NCBI GenBank assembly: GCA_902826385.1
Contig: CADEEU010000232.1
Coordinates: forward strand, 1 to 6,096
DNA from: an uncultured Acidobacteriota bacterium
GTDB lineage: Bacteria; Acidobacteriota; Blastocatellia; Pyrinomonadales; Pyrinomonadaceae
Direction: 5' to 3'
Length of the DNA stretch: 6,096 nucleotides
Below, one piece after another: positions 1 through 5,967 of this stretch; position 1 is the stretch's first letter; the number at the start of each line of letters is the position of its first letter. The notes below the pieces were generated by a model that had not been told where the DNA came from, made no database searches, and was given only the letters and a program-made list of their open reading frames with translations. The position numbers were made by a program, and so were the translations under genes.

Positions 1-1257
1 CAGCGAGTCACCGTTCCAGCGTTCCGGATTTCTGACTATACCGTTCGTTTCCGCCGGAAGCTCGATTCCCGTTCGCTTGCCGAAACCGAAATTCTGCAGC
101 GTTTGATAAAAGCCGTCCTTGCCGACACGCATACCGGTCTTGATGGCGCAAACGTTGCTGGAATGTGCAAAAGCCTTTGCGTAATTTACTCGCCCGATGG
201 CGTGCGAATCGCTAAATCTGTGTCCGGCAACCTCGATCGAACCGTTGCCGCTGTCGATCTCACCTTCGGGCGTGATCATCTTGCGTTCGAGCGCCGAGCT
301 GTACGTGATCAGCTTAAATACCGATCCCGGCGAATAAACTAACTGCACGGCCGCGTTCGAAAGGTTCTCGTGCGTGATATCGTTCAACCTGTTCGGATCG
401 AACGTCGGATGATTTGCCAGGGCAAGAATCTCGCCGGTCTTGTTGTCGATCACGATCGCCATTCCCGACTTTGCCTGCGAGTTCGAAACCGCTTTTGCCA
501 AGGCCTGTTCGACCATGAACTGGACCGGCATGCTGATCGTCAGCACGACGTCTTTCGGCGGCTCTTTTTCAGACACCGCTTCGTCATAAACGCGCCCTAA
601 CCTGTCGCGTTCCTGCACTTTCTTAATGACCGCACCATACAGAATGTCGTTCTGCGATTGTTCGATTCCCGCCTGTCCGATGCCGTCGTTATTACTAAAC
701 CCAATGACGTGCGCGGCCAGCGTTTGATACGGATAGCTCCGCCGCTGGTCCTCACGCCAGTGCAGGCCGTCAAAATTCGGCGTGTCCGCTTTTTTTACCG
801 ACGGATTGTCGAGCGCCTTATTTATCCTTTGGACCGCTTCTTCCTCAAGACCTTTTGCCAGCGGAACAAATCTTCGCTCGTCCGATTTCGCTTCAGCAAG
901 CTGTGCGGCAAGATCTTTTTCTTTTACTCCGAGAACTTTTGCGATCGCTTTGGCCGACGCTTTTGTGTCGTTCATTTTTGTCGGATCGGCATACAGCGTC
1001 TTGACCCGAACGCTCATCGCAAGTGCCCGGCCGTTGCGGTCGAATATCGTACCGCGCGGCAGCTTGCTTTTCTTTATATCGAGACGCTGGCCGGCCGCGC
1101 GCTCCTTCAGCCATTCGTGTTTCGTTACCTGAAGATGCACCAGACGAACGCCGATGCCGCCCATCCACAGAACAAGCACGGCCACGATCAGCATGAATCG
1201 CGTAAACGCGACCTGGCGCGAATTTACTTTTTTTGTTTGCTTTACTCGCGTTGCCAT
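1..1257 (-). CDS. ftsI: Septal peptidoglycan transpeptidase FtsI (class B penicillin-binding protein), 3' part missing
   Basis: Cross-links peptidoglycan at the division septum, working in the inner membrane with its active domain in the periplasm. The frame is open from ATG 1257 to the left edge, giving 419 codons. A basic N-terminus is followed by one membrane anchor (about residues 20-41). The class B dimerisation domain begins with RGTIFDRNGRALA (68-80) and continues through SYPYQTLAAHVIGF (174-187) and GQAGIEQ (194-200). The transpeptidase domain starts near 235. Its SxxK motif is S312-V-F-K315 in YSPGSVFK, with S312 the expected acyl-enzyme serine, and its SxN motif is S366-S367-N368. 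The third motif (KTG before the last strand) and the C-terminus lie beyond the window; the KTG at 373-375 is not that motif. GAGG at 1264-1267, overlapping the ftsL stop, is 6 nt from the ATG and fixes the start. The position after rsmH and ftsL favours FtsI over elongation PBP2. One small oddity is a serine where YEPGS usually has glutamate. Confidence 0.93.
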   Translation of the reverse strand, partial: MATRVKQTKKVNSRQVAFTRFMLIVAVLVLWMGGIGVRLVHLQVTKHEWLKERAAGQRLDIKKSKLPRGTIFDRNGRALAMSVRVKTLYADPTKMNDTKASAKAIAKVLGVKEKDLAAQLAEAKSDERRFVPLAKGLEEEAVQRINKALDNPSVKKADTPNFDGLHWREDQRRSYPYQTLAAHVIGFSNNDGIGQAGIEQSQNDILYGAVIKKVQERDRLGRVYDEAVSEKEPPKDVVLTISMPVQFMVEQALAKAVSNSQAKSGMAIVIDNKTGEILALANHPTFDPNRLNDITHENLSNAAVQLVYSPGSVFKLITYSSALERKMITPEGEIDSGNGSIEVAGHRFSDSHAIGRVNYAKAFAHSSNVCAIKTGMRVGKDGFYQTLQNFGFGKRTGIELPAETNGIVRNPERWNGDSL

Positions 1258-1266
1258 TGCCAGCCT

Positions 1267-1863
1267 CTATCTTTTTGTGGTCGCTTTTTTCGCGTCGGGT
1301 TTTGCGGATTTAGCTTTCGTTTTCTCGCCGCTTTTCGGTTCGGCCTTTGCCTTCTTTTCAGGCATCGGCTTTTCGGCCGCGGGCTTTTTGGTAATTTCGA
1401 CCTTCGACGCGAGGCTGGCCGGACGCTGATACGCCGTCCGCGTAACGCCTGACGGCAACACCTCGCTGCCGCGAGTTTCAAGCGCGACCGCCTTGATCAG
1501 CATTGGCGCGTCGGTTTTCTTTTGCGGAGTTACGGAAGCTTGTACAACGAGCGGCGATTCGCCGGCCTCGACAAATCCAAAGTTCCGCGCGGTTTTCGTC
1601 ATCTCTATCGGTGATGATGCAACCTCTCGCGCCAGCGTCAGCCGACGGTTCTCCGTTTCCAGGTCCTCAAGCTGCTTTCGCAGTTTCGAGTTTTTCATTC
1701 CAAGATCCATCGACACAAAATGCTGTCGAGCGGCGAGTAGAAAACCGGCTGCGATCACACAGCCGCAAATTGCGATGACGACGAGATAGCTCCACGGCAG
1801 GGTTCCGATCCCTTTATTAGAGAGATTGGTTGGGCGGGCTCTTCGAGCGGTTCTGTTTCTCAT
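1267..1863 (-). CDS. ftsL: FtsL-like divisome protein with a long basic C-terminal tail
   Basis: A bitopic inner-membrane protein expected to form the FtsQLB-type complex that activates septal synthesis by FtsW/FtsI. The 198 residues show an Arg-rich cytoplasmic N-terminus (1-12), one membrane span (about 24-46) and a heptad-like, charged coiled coil (about 52-82, including LRKQLEDLETENRRL). Next comes a segment resembling the conserved end of FtsL (ARNFGFVEAGESPLVV, 92-107). The remaining 90 or so residues are unlike typical FtsL of about 100-120 residues. The last 46 (153-198) contain 15 lysines with many Ala, Pro and Glu and look disordered. The call rests on topology plus location between rsmH and ftsI, since FtsL diverges strongly in sequence. 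AGGA at 1875-1878 is 11 nt from ATG 1863, a rather long spacing. It sits 20 bp after rsmH and 9 bp before ftsI. Confidence 0.82.
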   Translation of the reverse strand: MRNRTARRARPTNLSNKGIGTLPWSYLVVIAICGCVIAAGFLLAARQHFVSMDLGMKNSKLRKQLEDLETENRRLTLAREVASSPIEMTKTARNFGFVEAGESPLVVQASVTPQKKTDAPMLIKAVALETRGSEVLPSGVTRTAYQRPASLASKVEITKKPAAEKPMPEKKAKAEPKSGEKTKAKSAKPDAKKATTKR

Positions 1864-1883
1864 ATGGTTGGGGTTCCTATGGG

Positions 1884-2864
1884 CTAAGTTTGACTGGCTA
1901 TCCTTCGTACTACCCTAAGCTTTGCGCTTCGGGATCTTGGATTCTTTTCTAGCTCGTCATCGCCGGGCGTTACCGGTTTTTTCGTGACGATCTCAATGAT
2001 CTTTTTCGCTCCGCAAACACATTGCGGAATTCGCGGCGGGCAAAAGCATTTGCCCGCAAGTTTCTGGAACGTCCGTTTGGCGATGCGGTCCTCAAGTGAG
2101 TGAAACGTAATCACCGCCATTCTTCCGTCAATTTTCAAAAGGCCGACGCTGTCGATGAGGAACTGTTCCAGTATTTCAAGCTCGCCGTTCACGGCGATCC
2201 TCAATGCCTGAAACGTGCGCGTCGCGGGATGAATTTTTTCTTTCGGGCTGCGCTTTACCGATCTTTCGACCAGCTCGACAAGCTGCTTTGTCGTTGTGAC
2301 CGGCTCGCCCTTTTCTCTTTTTTCAACAATCCGTCGTGCTATCCGTCGTGAGAATCGTTCTTCGCCGTATCTATATATAATGTTTGCAATTTCAACCTCG
2401 GGCAGACTGTTGAGCATCTCGGCGGCGGTCGGGATGTCTTCTGCCGGGTTCATCCGCATGTCGAGCGGTGCGTCGAACCTAAAACTAAAACCACGCGTCG
2501 GGCTGTCGATCTGCAGCGATGAAACCCCGAGATCGGCGACGATGCCACTGGCGAAATCGATATCCAGATCGGCGAGAACTTTTTTTATCCCGGCAAAGTT
2601 CGAATTGATTAGCGTCATTCGCTCCCCGAACTCGCTCAGGCTTTGCCCGGCAAGTAACAGAGCCGACGCGTCTTGGTCAATGCCGACTACCCGCGTCTTC
2701 CCGGCCCGTTTCAGGATTTCTCTCGAGTGGCCGCCTAAGCCCAGGGTCGCATCGACGTAAGTGCCGTCGTTTTTCACATCCAGAAGATCGACCGTCTCTT
2801 TTAAGAGAACCGTCTCATGAATGTTTTCTGGATCATTTTCGGCCATTTCAAAGAGCCGTGACAA
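1884..2864 (-). CDS. rsmH: 16S rRNA (cytosine(1402)-N4)-methyltransferase RsmH (MraW)
   Basis: SAM-dependent cytosolic enzyme that N4-methylates C1402 in the decoding centre of 16S rRNA. The 326 residues match the family's usual length of about 310-330. Motifs in order are HETVLLKETVDLL (16-28), the SAM-binding loop VDATLGLGGHS (37-47), GIDQD (61-65), DLGVSSLQID (111-120), RGFSFRFDAPLDMRM (124-138), HPATRTFQALRIAVN (212-226), TFHSLEDRIAKRTF (253-266) and NPRSRSAKLR (308-317). A CxC-x6-CxC cluster (C273, C275, C282, C284) is a common, possibly metal-binding, insertion. I chose TTG 2864 as the start because AGGAG at 2874-2878 lies 9 nt upstream. The alternative ATG at 2846 (320 residues) has no comparable ribosome-binding site. 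It is the first gene of the dcw operon here, with ftsL 20 bp downstream. Confidence 0.96.
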   Translation of the reverse strand: MSRLFEMAENDPENIHETVLLKETVDLLDVKNDGTYVDATLGLGGHSREILKRAGKTRVVGIDQDASALLLAGQSLSEFGERMTLINSNFAGIKKVLADLDIDFASGIVADLGVSSLQIDSPTRGFSFRFDAPLDMRMNPAEDIPTAAEMLNSLPEVEIANIIYRYGEERFSRRIARRIVEKREKGEPVTTTKQLVELVERSVKRSPKEKIHPATRTFQALRIAVNGELEILEQFLIDSVGLLKIDGRMAVITFHSLEDRIAKRTFQKLAGKCFCPPRIPQCVCGAKKIIEIVTKKPVTPGDDELEKNPRSRSAKLRVVRRIASQT

Positions 2865-2873
2865 TTTGACACA

Positions 2874-2878
2874 CTCCT
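2874..2878 (-). promoter_or_regulatory. Ribosome-binding site deciding the rsmH TTG start
   Basis: AGGAG on the minus strand is separated by 9 nt from TTG 2864. It is the only good Shine-Dalgarno match near the rsmH N-terminus, so it favours the TTG start over the internal ATG at 2846. A short GC-rich inverted repeat (CGGG at 2884-2887 and CCCG at 2894-2897, plus-strand reading) lies just upstream of it in the mRNA. Confidence 0.6.
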
Positions 2879-3100
2879 AGCGTCGGGTTTTCGCCCGCCA
2901 TTTGTCTGAAACCCTGCCTGTTTACGGATTTAATGCGAGTAAAAGTCCCTAACAGTAACACTTGCCGTGTTTACCGACGCTTGTCATTTTCGCATTATTA
3001 GAGCTTTTTGATTTGGGGGATGCGCTTAACTGTTTAAACACTATCTTTAGCTATCGTCCCCTCTCCATCACGTTTTTGAAGCGATCCATTGCTAAGAAGC

Positions 3101-3130
3101 ATAATAAGCCCAACGCGAAAAGCTTGTCAA
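3101..3130 (-). promoter_or_regulatory. Predicted sigma70-type promoter for the rsmH-ftsL-ftsI operon
   Basis: On the minus strand, a perfect TTGACA (-35, plus-strand positions 3125-3130) is followed by an 18-bp spacer and TATTAT (-10, positions 3101-3106), which differs from TATAAT at one base. Transcription would start near 3094 and give a 5' leader of about 230 nt before the rsmH TTG. This is the best promoter match I found in the gap. It is a prediction from consensus only; no start-site data exist here. Confidence 0.55.
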
Positions 3131-3262
3131 GAATAAAGTGCTTAAAATACAAACTAATCAGGTGTTTAATTATTAACGTCGGCTTTTAGACGGTCGGAAG
3201 GCTTGATTTGCGGATTTTAGTTTCTCTTGAAATTGCGATAAAGTCTAATATTTCCAGCGATT

Positions 3263-4063
3263 ATGGACACCGTTCTGGTACAGCTTATAGCTTTCGGAAT
3301 CATAGCGGCACTAGCCAATGTGCTGGGCGGCCTGGTCATTTTTCCGTCCGCTATACACGAAGGGTACAAGCGGTCGCTAAAATATTTGCTTGCCCTCGGT
3401 GCGGGGTTCATGCTTGCCGTAACGTTCTTTGAGATCGTGCCCAAGACGATACTGCTTTGGCAAAAGACGCACCCCGAAACGGCGGACAACCTGTACTTGC
3501 CGATGCTGCTGCTTCTTGCGGGCTATCTGTTGACCCAATTTTTCGAGCACACGATCGCACCGCATTTTCATTTAGGCGAAGAGGTCCACTCGCACGAACT
3601 GATAACGACACGATCCGCCTATTCCGGTGTAGGCGGGCTTTTGATCCACACTTTTTTCGACGGCGTATCGATCGCCGCGGCTTCGCAAATTGACTCACGG
3701 ATCGGCCTTCTGGTGTTCGTCGCCGTATTCCTTCACAAATTTCCCGAAGGATTTACGATCGGTTCGATGATCGTCGCGGCCGGCAAGGGCCGTCGTGAGG
3801 TGCTGATCGCCACCTCACTGATAGGAGCGGCAACGTTGATCGGCGTGATTGTGTTCTACGTGATCGGCACGCAGTTCAATTCACTCGTGGCGTACGCTTT
3901 ACCGCTGGCCAGCGGAGTCACGCTCTATGTTGCCGCGAGCGATCTGATCCCGGAGGTCAATCATCACGGAGGTAAACGGCCGCTGGTTTCCTTGTCGGTA
4001 TTCGCGGGCGTGGCGCTTTTTTTCGGAATACACTTCCTTGTGCACGAGTTGGTGGGCGGGTGA
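3263..4063 (+). CDS. ZIP-family divalent metal transporter (GufA/ZupT-like)
   Basis: An inner-membrane carrier expected to move Zn2+ or related divalent metals into the cytoplasm. The 266 residues, a usual length for bacterial ZIPs, show about eight hydrophobic segments and begin directly in TM1. The two signature helices are present: H129-T-F-F-D133-G134 (TM4) and H158-K-F-P-E162-G163 (TM5), which carry the expected metal ligands. ASDLIPE (225-231) is the conserved segment of a later helix. The loop between TM3 and TM4 is His-rich (H96, H101, H103, H109, H111), as is usual in this family. The ATG has no recognisable ribosome-binding site. A weak TTGAAA (3227-3232)/TATTTC (3249-3254) pair just upstream would place transcription start almost at the ATG. 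Specificity (Zn, Fe, Mn, Cd) cannot be read from sequence. The gene is divergent from the dcw operon, with 79 bp to the next gene. Confidence 0.93.
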   Translation: MDTVLVQLIAFGIIAALANVLGGLVIFPSAIHEGYKRSLKYLLALGAGFMLAVTFFEIVPKTILLWQKTHPETADNLYLPMLLLLAGYLLTQFFEHTIAPHFHLGEEVHSHELITTRSAYSGVGGLLIHTFFDGVSIAAASQIDSRIGLLVFVAVFLHKFPEGFTIGSMIVAAGKGRREVLIATSLIGAATLIGVIVFYVIGTQFNSLVAYALPLASGVTLYVAASDLIPEVNHHGGKRPLVSLSVFAGVALFFGIHFLVHELVGG

Positions 4064-4099
4064 CCTGTCCTACGGACTAAAAACTTTTTTGCAACAAAT

Positions 4100-4127
4100 C
4101 CGCACACAGTTCGTTATTAACTTGCGG
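4100..4127 (+). promoter_or_regulatory. Inverted repeat reaching into the ribosome-binding site of the 69-aa membrane protein gene
   Basis: CCGCA (4100-4104) can pair with TGCGG (4123-4127), and AGTT (4108-4111) with AACT (4119-4122). That gives 9 base pairs with a 3-nt bulge (4105-4107) and a 7-nt loop (4112-4118). The last two G of the stem are the first two of the GGAGG ribosome-binding site (4126-4130) for the gene at 4143. If formed in mRNA, the hairpin would partly hide that site. Alternatively, the loop TTATTA could be part of a -10 element, in which case the RNA would start after it. Either role is unproven. Confidence 0.3.
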
Positions 4128-4142
4128 AGGTAGATTAGAACA

Positions 4143-4352
4143 ATGCGTGAACCTATGGTTGCCGGAATTTTGAGTCTCTTGATTCCGGGTATTGGACAAA
4201 TTTACAACGGCAGAATACTCATCGGTATTTTATGGCTGGTTTTGACAGGGGTTTCGTGGATCGGATCCGCGGGACTTCTGGGTTGGGTGGTCCATCTGAT
4301 CTCTGCATGGTGTGCTTACAGCTATGCAAAGGACAACCCCGTCCGCAGTTAA
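4143..4352 (+). CDS. Small TM2-like membrane protein, function unknown
   Basis: 69 residues, almost wholly hydrophobic, with two or three membrane segments (about 5-21, 25-44 and 45-62) and a short polar tail (AKDNPVRS). The motif G16-I-G18-Q-I-Y21-N22-G23 at the end of the first segment resembles the turn of TM2-domain and related small proteins, where a Gly-rich GxGxxYxG-type turn precedes a second helix. Such proteins have no settled biochemical role, and I assign none. GGAGG at 4126-4130 lies 12 nt before the ATG, a long but acceptable spacing. It ends just before a strong terminator, so its transcript, perhaps shared with the ZIP gene 79 bp upstream, stops there. The good ribosome-binding site, conserved-looking motif and terminator make it a real gene. 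Confidence 0.8.
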   Translation: MREPMVAGILSLLIPGIGQIYNGRILIGILWLVLTGVSWIGSAGLLGWVVHLISAWCAYSYAKDNPVRS

Positions 4353-4378
4353 AATTTCTTCGCACAATCCTCCTTTTA

Positions 4379-4415
4379 AGCCCGGCGAAAAGCGACGCCG
4401 GGCTCTTTTTGTTTT
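4379..4415 (+). terminator. Rho-independent terminator after the small membrane protein gene
   Basis: A perfect 9-bp stem, AGCCCGGCG (4379-4387) with CGCCGGGCT (4396-4404), closes an 8-nt loop and is followed by CTTTTTGTTTT. It lies 27 bp after the stop of the 69-aa gene and separates the ZIP/small-protein unit from psd-pssA. There is no matching T-tract for the opposite strand, so it acts on the plus strand only. Confidence 0.9.
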
Positions 4416-4465
4416 CAGAATCGTGCTTAATTAAGTAAACTGGCTTTTTACCAAACCTCTACCCT

Positions 4466-5071
4466 ATGGCCCCGATAGTAAAAGAAGGCTTCCCTTTTGT
4501 CTTAGCTCCGATGATTGCGGCGATGATCGCGGCCTACTTCGGACTGTGGTTTGTGGCATTGTTTTTCGTATTGATTGCGGCCTTTATGGCGTATTTCTTC
4601 CGCGATCCGTTCCGCACGCCGCCGGATGAGAAAGACATAGTCGTGTCCGCCGCCGACGGTCGAGTCACCAGAATCGACGAAACGGAAGCCGGAAAAACCA
4701 TCAGCGTTTTTCTTTCGCCCCTTGACGTGCACATAAACCGGTCCCCGATTTCAGGCACAATCACGAAAGTCGAATATATCCGCGGCAAAAAAGCCCCGGC
4801 AACAAGCAACGAAGCGAGTTTTACGAACGAGCGAAATTCAATTACCATCCAAAATGACAAGCTTACGGTTGTTTGTACGCAGATCGCGGGGATCGTCGCC
4901 CGTCGCATTGTGTGCTGGCCGACAACTGGCGACAGTCTTGCATTGGGCGAGAAATACGGCCTGATAAAGTTCAGCTCGCGCACCGACGTTCTGCTTCCGT
5001 CTTCCGCGACGATTACCGTCAAGATCGGCGACAGGGTTGTTGGCGGTCAAACGATCATCGCAAGGTACTGA
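4466..5071 (+). CDS. psd: Short-form phosphatidylserine decarboxylase with an atypical Ser-Ser cleavage site
   Basis: Decarboxylates phosphatidylserine to phosphatidylethanolamine at the inner membrane. The 201 residues fit the short PSD family (about 200-220). An N-terminal membrane hairpin (about 10-45) runs into YFFRDPFRTPP (43-53). Next come SAADGRV (61-67, with D64 as likely triad Asp), SPLDVHINRSPISG (84-97, with H89 as likely triad His), AGIVARRIVCW (141-151), GDSLALGEKYGLIKF (155-169) and the self-cleavage site. In this family the proenzyme cuts itself between Gly and Ser in a FGSR motif, and the Ser becomes the pyruvoyl group. Here the site reads F169-S170-S171-R172, so Gly is replaced by Ser (AGC, one base from GGC) while the pyruvoyl-forming Ser (S171) is kept. 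Everything else looks intact. No ribosome-binding site is visible before ATG 4466. A 10-bp palindrome CTTAATTAAG (4426-4435) lies in the likely promoter gap after the terminator. pssA follows 12 bp later. Confidence 0.93.
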   Translation: MAPIVKEGFPFVLAPMIAAMIAAYFGLWFVALFFVLIAAFMAYFFRDPFRTPPDEKDIVVSAADGRVTRIDETEAGKTISVFLSPLDVHINRSPISGTITKVEYIRGKKAPATSNEASFTNERNSITIQNDKLTVVCTQIAGIVARRIVCWPTTGDSLALGEKYGLIKFSSRTDVLLPSSATITVKIGDRVVGGQTIIARY

Positions 5072-5083
5072 CCTTGCCGCTTA

Positions 5084-5947
5084 ATGGAAACCGAAGAACA
5101 AAAACCTGCTCATAAGGGCATTAAAAAAGGCCTTTACGTAATACCGACCGCGTTTACGGCGGCGAATGTCGGGATGGGCTTTCTCGCGGTCATTTATTCG
5201 ATCCGCGGTTTCCAAATCGTCTCATCAAATCCCGCCGGAGCGTCAAGCTACTTTAATTACGCGGCTGTCGCGATTGGTCTGGCCATTTTGTTCGATACTC
5301 TCGACGGACGCGTGGCCCGGATGACCAGGACCGCTACCGAGATCGGTGTTCAGTTCGATTCGCTCGCCGATGTTCTAACCTTTGGCATTGCCCCAATTGC
5401 GCTTATCTTTAGCTGGGGAATCGCGTCGGTCTATCCGGAAAGCAGCGGGCAATATCAACTCGGCGTTTTCCTGCTGTTCATGTACCTGATGTGCGGTGCC
5501 TTTCGGCTGGCCAGATTCAATCTTCAGTCGACGCGCCCGCGCGTGTTGGCTGAAGGAACGCCCAAATTAGACAAAAAGAACTTCGTCGGGCTTCCCATTC
5601 CGCCGGCGGCCGGGCTGATGGCCTCGATCGTACATTTTGCACCGATGCCGCTCAGTGCTTACGGTGACGGGCCGAGCAAGTTATACAGTTCGCTGATTAT
5701 GGTACTGATCGCCTGTCTGGGCATTCTAATGGTCAGTACGCTTCGTTATGCAAGCGGCAAATCGATGGGCACGGGCCGCCGGAACCTTTATCTGGTGCTC
5801 GTAATTGCGGCGGTCGGCATGCTTGTCTGGCTTTATTCTAACTACGTTTTGCTGATCCTTTCCTTAGGCTATGTTTCGCACGGGGTTATCTGGTATGTCC
5901 TGAGCCTGCTCCGACCTCGACCCGCCAAGGTCGACGCCGAGGCGTAA
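5084..5947 (+). CDS. pssA: CDP-diacylglycerol--serine O-phosphatidyltransferase PssA
   Basis: Transfers phosphatidate from CDP-diacylglycerol to L-serine, giving phosphatidylserine and CMP; the product is the substrate of the PSD encoded just upstream. The 287-residue integral membrane protein carries the complete CDP-alcohol phosphatidyltransferase signature D71-xx-D74-G75-xx-A78-R79-x8-G88-xxx-D92-xxx-D96, which binds the metal ions and CDP. Other family features are the N-terminal IPTAFTAANVGMGFLAV (20-36), GAFRLARFN (138-146) and FVGLPIPPAAG (167-177). About eight hydrophobic helices are seen, and the C-terminus is polar (RPRPAKVDAEA). This is the Gram-positive/type II PssA family, not the soluble phospholipase-D-like enzyme of E. 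coli. ATG 5084 follows the psd stop by 12 bp without a clear ribosome-binding site, which suggests translational coupling with psd. It converges with the gene at the right edge. Confidence 0.95.
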   Translation: METEEQKPAHKGIKKGLYVIPTAFTAANVGMGFLAVIYSIRGFQIVSSNPAGASSYFNYAAVAIGLAILFDTLDGRVARMTRTATEIGVQFDSLADVLTFGIAPIALIFSWGIASVYPESSGQYQLGVFLLFMYLMCGAFRLARFNLQSTRPRVLAEGTPKLDKKNFVGLPIPPAAGLMASIVHFAPMPLSAYGDGPSKLYSSLIMVLIACLGILMVSTLRYASGKSMGTGRRNLYLVLVIAAVGMLVWLYSNYVLLILSLGYVSHGVIWYVLSLLRPRPAKVDAEA

Positions 5948-5967
5948 GTTTATCTCAACTAAACAAC

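Larger units (their letters stand above)
2865..3262. other. Divergent intergenic region between rsmH and the ZIP gene, no gene recognised
   Basis: About 400 bp, clearly richer in A+T than its flanks, especially 2980-3260. It holds the dcw promoter at 3101-3130, the rsmH ribosome-binding site, and presumably the promoter for the plus-strand ZIP gene. A perfect 10-bp palindrome, TGTTTAAACA, lies at 3031-3040 inside the predicted rsmH leader. I found no mraZ-like coding sequence and no run of GTGGG/TGGGN repeats of the kind MraZ binds. Two 12-codon minus-strand mini-ORFs (2949-2987 and 3051-3089) lack ribosome-binding sites and are not called as genes. Confidence 0.6.

Noticed and set aside
133..141. 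KTG at FtsI residues 373-375 as the third catalytic motif
   Set aside because: It follows the SSN motif by only a few residues; the true KTG should lie well over 100 residues later, outside the window.
658..1452. 264-codon plus-strand reading frame
   Set aside because: It lies antisense to ftsI and ftsL, whose minus-strand products carry clear family motifs. The plus-strand product is Arg/Phe/Cys-rich with no recognisable domain.
2296..2760. 154-codon plus-strand reading frame
   Set aside because: Wholly antisense to rsmH, which has all its motifs; the plus-strand product is low-complexity Ser/Arg-rich.
2949..3089. Two 12-codon minus-strand mini-ORFs (3051-3089 and 2949-2987) in the rsmH leader as regulatory leader peptides
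   Set aside because: Neither has a ribosome-binding site, a codon run typical of attenuators or a following terminator hairpin; chance ORFs of this size are expected.
2962..3189. 75-codon plus-strand reading frame in the rsmH-ZIP gap
   Set aside because: It would need a TTG start and has no ribosome-binding site; it crosses the predicted minus-strand promoter and shows no family resemblance.
4067..4090. GTCC-TAC-GGAC hairpin followed by a T6 run after the ZIP gene, as a terminator
   Set aside because: Only 4 bp of stem, with 7 nt between the stem and the T run; too weak to call.
4409..4437. TTGTTT/TAAGTA pair (17-bp spacer) as the psd promoter
   Set aside because: Both hexamers match the consensus poorly and the -35 lies in the terminator T-tract; a promoter is expected nearby but I cannot place it.
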